NCBI GenBank assembly: GCA_910588175.1
Contig: CAJUQQ010000095.1
Span: 1 to 5,657, forward strand
Reading direction: 5' to 3'
Source of the DNA: an uncultured Oscillibacter sp.
GTDB taxonomy: Bacteria > Bacillota > Clostridia > Oscillospirales > Oscillospiraceae
Length of the DNA: 5,657 nt
The position numbers and the translations under genes are program-made. Positions 5,365-5,657 of the stretch are shown here, piece after piece (position 1 is the first letter of the stretch; the number at the start of each line of letters is the position of its first letter). A model generated the notes under the pieces. It had not been told where the DNA came from. It worked only from the letters and a program-made list of their open reading frames with translations, and did no database searches.

Positions 5365-5646
5365 TCAGTCGCCGCGGTATTTTTTACGGGTGGCGATGCC
5401 GCCCCGAATGTGCCGCTGGGCCTTGTTGACATCCAGCACGGCCTTTACCTGCATGTACAGCGGACGGTTGAATAGCGGCAGCCGTTCGGAGATGTCCTTA
5501 TGTACCGTGCTCTTGCTGATACCGAACCTCTGAGCGGCGGCCCGGACCGTAGACCGGTTCTCTATGATGTAAAGAGCCAGGCGCTCCGCCCGCTCCTCCA
5601 TGTTTCCCTTCAAAACATCCTCACTCCCTGCCTCTTGTTGGTCCAT
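5365..5646 (-). CDS. spoIIID: Sporulation transcription factor SpoIIID
   Basis: SpoIIID is a small DNA-binding regulator active in the mother cell, where it tunes sigma-E-dependent genes and prepares the switch to sigma-K. The protein shows the family pattern closely: MEERAERLALYIIE, the helix-turn-helix TVRAAAQRFGISKSTVHKD (33-51), ISERLPLFN, and the C-terminal basic block KAQRHIRGGIATRKKY (75-90), which contacts DNA alongside the helix-turn-helix. The 93-residue frame begins at ATG 5646, but the conserved family start (KGNMEERA) points to TTG 5613-5611 (82 residues, GAGG 5 nt upstream) or ATG 5601-5599 (preceded by AAGGG); the first 11 residues look non-conserved. The promoter, expected to depend on sigma-E, is outside the window. 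The gene leads an operon with the small protein at 4991-5341. Its presence marks the host as an endospore former. Confidence 0.96.
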   Translation of the reverse strand: MDQQEAGSEDVLKGNMEERAERLALYIIENRSTVRAAAQRFGISKSTVHKDISERLPLFNRPLYMQVKAVLDVNKAQRHIRGGIATRKKYRGD

Positions 5647-5657
5647 CCTATGCGCCG

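Noticed and set aside
4998..5432. Alternative minus-strand frame overlapping the small protein and the end of spoIIID
   Set aside because: It begins inside spoIIID without a suitable ribosome binding site, and its translation is a Gly/Pro-rich shadow; the frame at 4991-5341 has an AGGAGGG site at 7 nt.

Overview
The window looks like chromosomal DNA from a high-GC, endospore-forming member of the Clostridia, probably an Oscillospiraceae-type gut anaerobe (Flavonifractor / Oscillibacter / Lawsonibacter-like). The evidence is a clear SpoIIID sporulation regulator, SLH-domain and LytR-CpsA-Psr cell-surface proteins, a LytTR/GHKL two-component pair, AGGAGG-type ribosome binding sites and GC-rich codon use. 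The genus is an inference; nothing in the window fixes it.

Layout. Positions 1-1559 (+ strand) hold a two-component operon: the 3' end of a LytTR response regulator (1-218), then a seven- or six-span GHKL sensor kinase of the AgrC-like class (222-1559). Positions 1511-2179 (- strand) hold a solitary serine recombinase of the resolvase/invertase family. It runs convergently into the last 49 bp of the kinase gene. Its full N-terminus, including the catalytic serine, is reached only from an ATT codon placed at ideal distance from a Shine-Dalgarno sequence; no ATG, GTG or TTG is available there. Its presumed promoter and a 14-bp palindrome lie at 2200-2234.

Positions 2258-4897 (- strand) form a self-contained transcription unit: a sigma-A-type promoter (4869-4897), a structured leader of about 98 nt, an LCP-family ligase (3780-4763), an SLH-domain transglutaminase-like secreted protein (2318-3757), and a strong intrinsic terminator (2258-2290). 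The two proteins plausibly work on the same structure: LCP enzymes attach glycopolymers to peptidoglycan, and SLH domains bind such secondary wall polymers.

Positions 4901-5646 (- strand) hold a sporulation unit read in from the right edge: spoIIID, then 23 nt later a small Arg/Pro-rich protein of unknown function with its own very good ribosome binding site, closed by a bidirectional terminator (4901-4928).

No tRNA, rRNA, CRISPR array or insertion sequence was seen. No stretch over 300 bases lacks a gene. The most unusual items are the recombinase with a non-canonical or lost start codon and overlapping 3' end, the uncharacterised partner of spoIIID, and the LCP/SLH-transglutaminase pair with its leader. 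No wholly new system is evident.
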